From contig CAJOPI010000332.1 of assembly GCA_905236275.1 (NCBI GenBank), forward strand, positions 1 to 8,482: 8,482 bases of DNA, in the 5' to 3' direction. Of the stretch, positions 6,258-8,482 are shown in pieces; position 1 is the stretch's first letter, and every line of letters begins with the position of its first letter. This stretch comes from an uncultured Lachnospiraceae bacterium. GTDB lineage: Bacteria; Bacillota; Clostridia; Lachnospirales; Lachnospiraceae. The position numbers were made by a program, and so were the translations under genes. The notes under the pieces were generated by a model. It was not told the origin of the DNA and did not search any database. It was given only the letters and a program-made list of their open reading frames with translations.

Positions 6258-7826
6258 ATGACGCTTTTTTCTTTGAATTTTCTGATTTTTCTTTTGCTGA
6301 CAATAACTGCATATTATCTTTTGCCGAAAAAGTCCCAGCAGATGGTTCTTTTGATTGCAAGTTATGTTTTTTACTGCTTCGGAACGGGCTGGAAGGGTGT
6401 TGGATACATTCTCTTTACTACGCTTTCAACCTTTTTCCTTGCAATCAGGATTGAAAAGATTTTATCCGAATACAAAAAAACTGCCTCGGCTGTAAAGGCA
6501 AAGACAGTTGAAATGTCAAAGGATGCGCTTGAAAAGCTTAAAGAGGAAAACCTGGGACGAAGAAGAAGGTATCTGGCGGCAGGACTGCTTGCAAATTTTG
6601 GAATACTTGCCTTCTTAAAATATGGTTCGGGCTTTTTCGACTCCGCTTCAATATTTCTTCCGCTGGGAATATCCTTTTATACCTTTATGACAATGGGATA
6701 CCTGATGGACGTTCACAGGGATAAATGCGCTGCGGATCATGATTTCTTTCATTTTGCCCTCTATACTGCCTATTTTCCGCAGATAATACAGGGACCGATA
6801 AGTCGTTATAAAGACGTGGAAGGCGAGTTCAGGAAGATACATTACTGGAGTGATGAGAATTTCCGGAATGGTTTTCTGAGGATACTCTGGGGCTATACAA
6901 AAAAGATCATTATAGCCGAAAGAGCCGGAATTTTAGTGAACGAGGTCTTTAATAATTATGCCGCCGCGGACTACAGGGGCTTTGTTGTCTTTGTCGCTGC
7001 ATTTTTCTACGGTTTTCAGATATATGCGGATTTCTCCGGAGGTATGGATATTATCTTTGGTGTCTCGGAAATCTTAGGAATACGACTTACAGAGAATTTC
7101 AGACAGCCCTATTATGCCAAAACCGTTACGGAATTCTGGCAGAGATGGCATATTACACTTGGCGCATGGATGAAAAATTATGTTTTTTATCCTATATGTC
7201 TATCGAAAACCGCTTCGAAAGTGCAGAAGAAGCTTAAGAAAAAATTCGGCAATTACTACGGAAGAGTGCTGGTGCCGTCGTTTGCCTCCTTTATTTCGTT
7301 TTTTATAGTGGGAATATGGCATGGTGCTGATGTAAAATATCTTGTATATGGATTTTACATGGCGGTCTTTGTTTCGGCAAATACCCTGTTGGAAAACTTT
7401 TACATCAATATAAGAAATTCACTTGGATTAAACCCTGATACAAAGGGCTATAAAGTATTTCAGATTGTCAGAACCACAGTACTTGTCCTGATAGGACGTT
7501 TCTTTTCGAGAGGTAATTCCCTTGTTGATGCTTTGAGGATGATCAGGAATATGCTGTCAGCACTGAATCTGAATGTATTTACTGACGGAACACTCCTGAA
7601 TTTCGGACTTGACAGCAAGGACTGGAGCGTACTCGTCATAGGTATAGCTCTGATGCTTTATGTTGATTATAAGAACGAGCATGGAATAAAAATCAGGGAA
7701 AAGCTTGCAGGTCTTTGCCTGCCGCTGCGTTGGGCGGTATATTATACAGCAATCCTTGCTGTCATAATTATCGGAATTTACGGCGTGGGCTATGATGCAT
7801 CATCATTTATTTATCAGAACTTCTAA
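6258..7826 (+). CDS. MBOAT family O-acyltransferase (DltB/AlgI/PatA-like)
   Basis: This 522-aa multispanning membrane protein has the hallmarks of bacterial MBOAT proteins: FPQIIQGPI at 173-181, YADFSGGMDI at 256-265, FWQRWHITLG at 293-302 with His298, and GIWHGA at 352-357 with the presumed catalytic His355. A charged cytoplasmic loop (about 66-105, ending RRRR) sits between early membrane segments. In DltB and AlgI systems the MBOAT channels an acyl group from a cytoplasmic carrier across the membrane to an SGNH-type partner, which places it on a surface polymer. The nearby ACP gene and the SGNH-like gene 14 nt downstream fit that scheme. The ATG has GAGG at 6248-6251, overlapping the upstream TGA. 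The acyl group is not shown by the sequence; acetyl, D-alanyl and glyceryl are all possible in principle. Confidence 0.92.
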   Translation: MTLFSLNFLIFLLLTITAYYLLPKKSQQMVLLIASYVFYCFGTGWKGVGYILFTTLSTFFLAIRIEKILSEYKKTASAVKAKTVEMSKDALEKLKEENLGRRRRYLAAGLLANFGILAFLKYGSGFFDSASIFLPLGISFYTFMTMGYLMDVHRDKCAADHDFFHFALYTAYFPQIIQGPISRYKDVEGEFRKIHYWSDENFRNGFLRILWGYTKKIIIAERAGILVNEVFNNYAAADYRGFVVFVAAFFYGFQIYADFSGGMDIIFGVSEILGIRLTENFRQPYYAKTVTEFWQRWHITLGAWMKNYVFYPICLSKTASKVQKKLKKKFGNYYGRVLVPSFASFISFFIVGIWHGADVKYLVYGFYMAVFVSANTLLENFYINIRNSLGLNPDTKGYKVFQIVRTTVLVLIGRFFSRGNSLVDALRMIRNMLSALNLNVFTDGTLLNFGLDSKDWSVLVIGIALMLYVDYKNEHGIKIREKLAGLCLPLRWAVYYTAILAVIIIGIYGVGYDASSFIYQNF

Positions 7827-7827
7827 T

Positions 7828-7843
7828 GGAGTATTGAACTTTG
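7828..7843 (+). promoter_or_regulatory. Ribosome binding site that decides the TTG start of the SGNH-like gene
   Basis: GGAG at 7828-7831 lies nine bases before TTG at 7841. Starting here gives a normal MKKK-type basic N-terminus before the membrane segment. The next in-frame ATG, at 7874, would cut into the hydrophobic anchor and has no comparable ribosome site. Confidence 0.7.
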
Positions 7844-8482
7844 AAGAAAAAAATTCTTTTTCTCATTAAACTAATGGCTTTCGTGGGGATACTTTCGGCA
7901 TTGATCCTTACGGCATCCTTTTATCTGACACCCTACTGGCTCTATTCCAATGATCCGGATGATGCCGGAGAGAGTGCGCGCTATGAAAATTTCTACGAGA
8001 TGCCGGAGAACAGTCTTGATTATATAGTTGTAGGAGCGAGCAACAGCTATCATGGTCTTGATCCTATGCAGGTATATGCGTATTCCGGAATAACGGGCTT
8101 CGACTTAGGAAGTCCGAGCCAGCCGATGGTATGCAGCTATTACTGGCTTAAAGAGGCTCTTAAATATCAGAAGCCTAAGCTTGTATTTGTCGAGACGGGA
8201 GCATTTATAAGAGATATTCCCTCAAATGAAAGAATATTAAAGGCGATTCTTCCGATGAAAGCTTCTCCTTTGAAAATTCAGGCGATAATGGATTCCTGCA
8301 GTCATGATACCGATTTATTCTATACGGCATTGTTTCCCTTATACCAGTTCCATTCAAGGTGGAAGGAATTCAGCCGGAGAGATATTGTAAGGGAAAATAT
8401 CGAGCCCTATCTTACAAGAGGTGCTACCTTAAGGTTTGTATCAAGCAATTCAATCATAGCTGACAGGGTTAATCTTCGTGAA
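7841..8482 (+). CDS. DltD/SGNH-like membrane-anchored acyltransferase, truncated by the window edge
   Basis: The frame is open from TTG 7841 to the last base (214 codons), and the C-terminus is missing. Residues 1-5 are basic, and 6-30 form one membrane segment or signal anchor placing the rest outside. VVGASNSYHGLDP holds the likely nucleophile Ser67 in a block I-type setting. FDLGSPSQP (87-95) and KPKLVFVETG (111-120) follow in the order seen in SGNH proteins that partner MBOATs in surface-polymer acylation. The later Asp-x-x-His block is not in the window, so catalytic completeness cannot be judged. It probably takes the acyl group from the MBOAT protein and transfers it to the extracellular glycan. 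It is 14 nt after the MBOAT gene, in the same operon. Confidence 0.8.
   Translation, partial: MKKKILFLIKLMAFVGILSALILTASFYLTPYWLYSNDPDDAGESARYENFYEMPENSLDYIVVGASNSYHGLDPMQVYAYSGITGFDLGSPSQPMVCSYYWLKEALKYQKPKLVFVETGAFIRDIPSNERILKAILPMKASPLKIQAIMDSCSHDTDLFYTALFPLYQFHSRWKEFSRRDIVRENIEPYLTRGATLRFVSSNSIIADRVNLRE

Noticed and set aside
4079..6360. Minus-strand open frames opposite the GT-B-like and radical SAM genes
   Set aside because: Each lies antisense to well-supported genes, with no family resemblance and no promoter or ribosome site that I could support.
7871..8053. 60-aa minus-strand frame near the right end
   Set aside because: It is antisense to the SGNH-like gene, whose membrane anchor and nucleophile block are recognisable in the plus frame.
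1..8482. CRISPR arrays, tRNA or rRNA genes, insertion sequences, prophage genes
   Set aside because: I saw no regularly spaced repeats, no tRNA-like cloverleaf, no transposase text and no terminal repeats.

Overview
This window looks like part of a cell-surface polysaccharide or teichoic-acid-like biosynthesis and decoration locus from a low-to-moderate GC member of the Bacillota, most likely a Clostridia/Lachnospiraceae-type bacterium. The support is moderate: GGAG/GAGG-type ribosome sites throughout, sigma-A promoters, frequent ATA, AGG and AGA codons, and protein styles (FkbH-like HAD, MBOAT, SGNH) that recur in surface-glycan clusters of that group. The species cannot be named from the sequence.

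Layout. The left arm (1-1881) is read leftward. It holds an FkbH-like HAD-IIIC gene interrupted by an in-frame TAG at codon 135, followed after 10 nt by the start of a VOC-family (glyoxalase/epimerase-like) gene that runs off the left edge. A 132-nt divergent control region (1882-2013) carries back-to-back promoters. The right arm is read rightward: a multispanning GT-C glycosyltransferase (2014-3501), then a 75-aa acyl carrier protein (3584-3811). The ACP has its own consensus promoter (TTGACA, 17 nt, TATAAT) overlapping the end of the GT-C gene and is followed by a strong hairpin terminator. Next comes a tightly packed series of a GT-B/CDP-glycerol-transferase-like protein (3927-5387), a radical SAM protein with extra C-terminal cysteines (5377-6249), an MBOAT O-acyltransferase (6258-7826) and a DltD/SGNH-like membrane-anchored protein that starts with TTG and runs off the right edge (7841-8482).

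How the genes could work together (inference). FkbH-family enzymes are known to load a glyceryl unit from 1,3-bisphosphoglycerate onto a carrier protein. MBOAT (DltB/AlgI/PatA) plus SGNH (DltD/AlgJ-like) pairs are known to move acyl groups across the membrane and onto surface glycans. FkbH-like loader, stand-alone ACP, MBOAT and SGNH together, with no DltA-type ligase seen here, suggest a Dlt-like system that decorates an envelope polysaccharide with a small hydroxy-acid such as glycerate. The two glycosyltransferases would build the glycan, and the radical SAM enzyme could modify a sugar or precursor. The TAG in the FkbH gene means the loader is either broken in this strain, read through, or replaced by a copy elsewhere.
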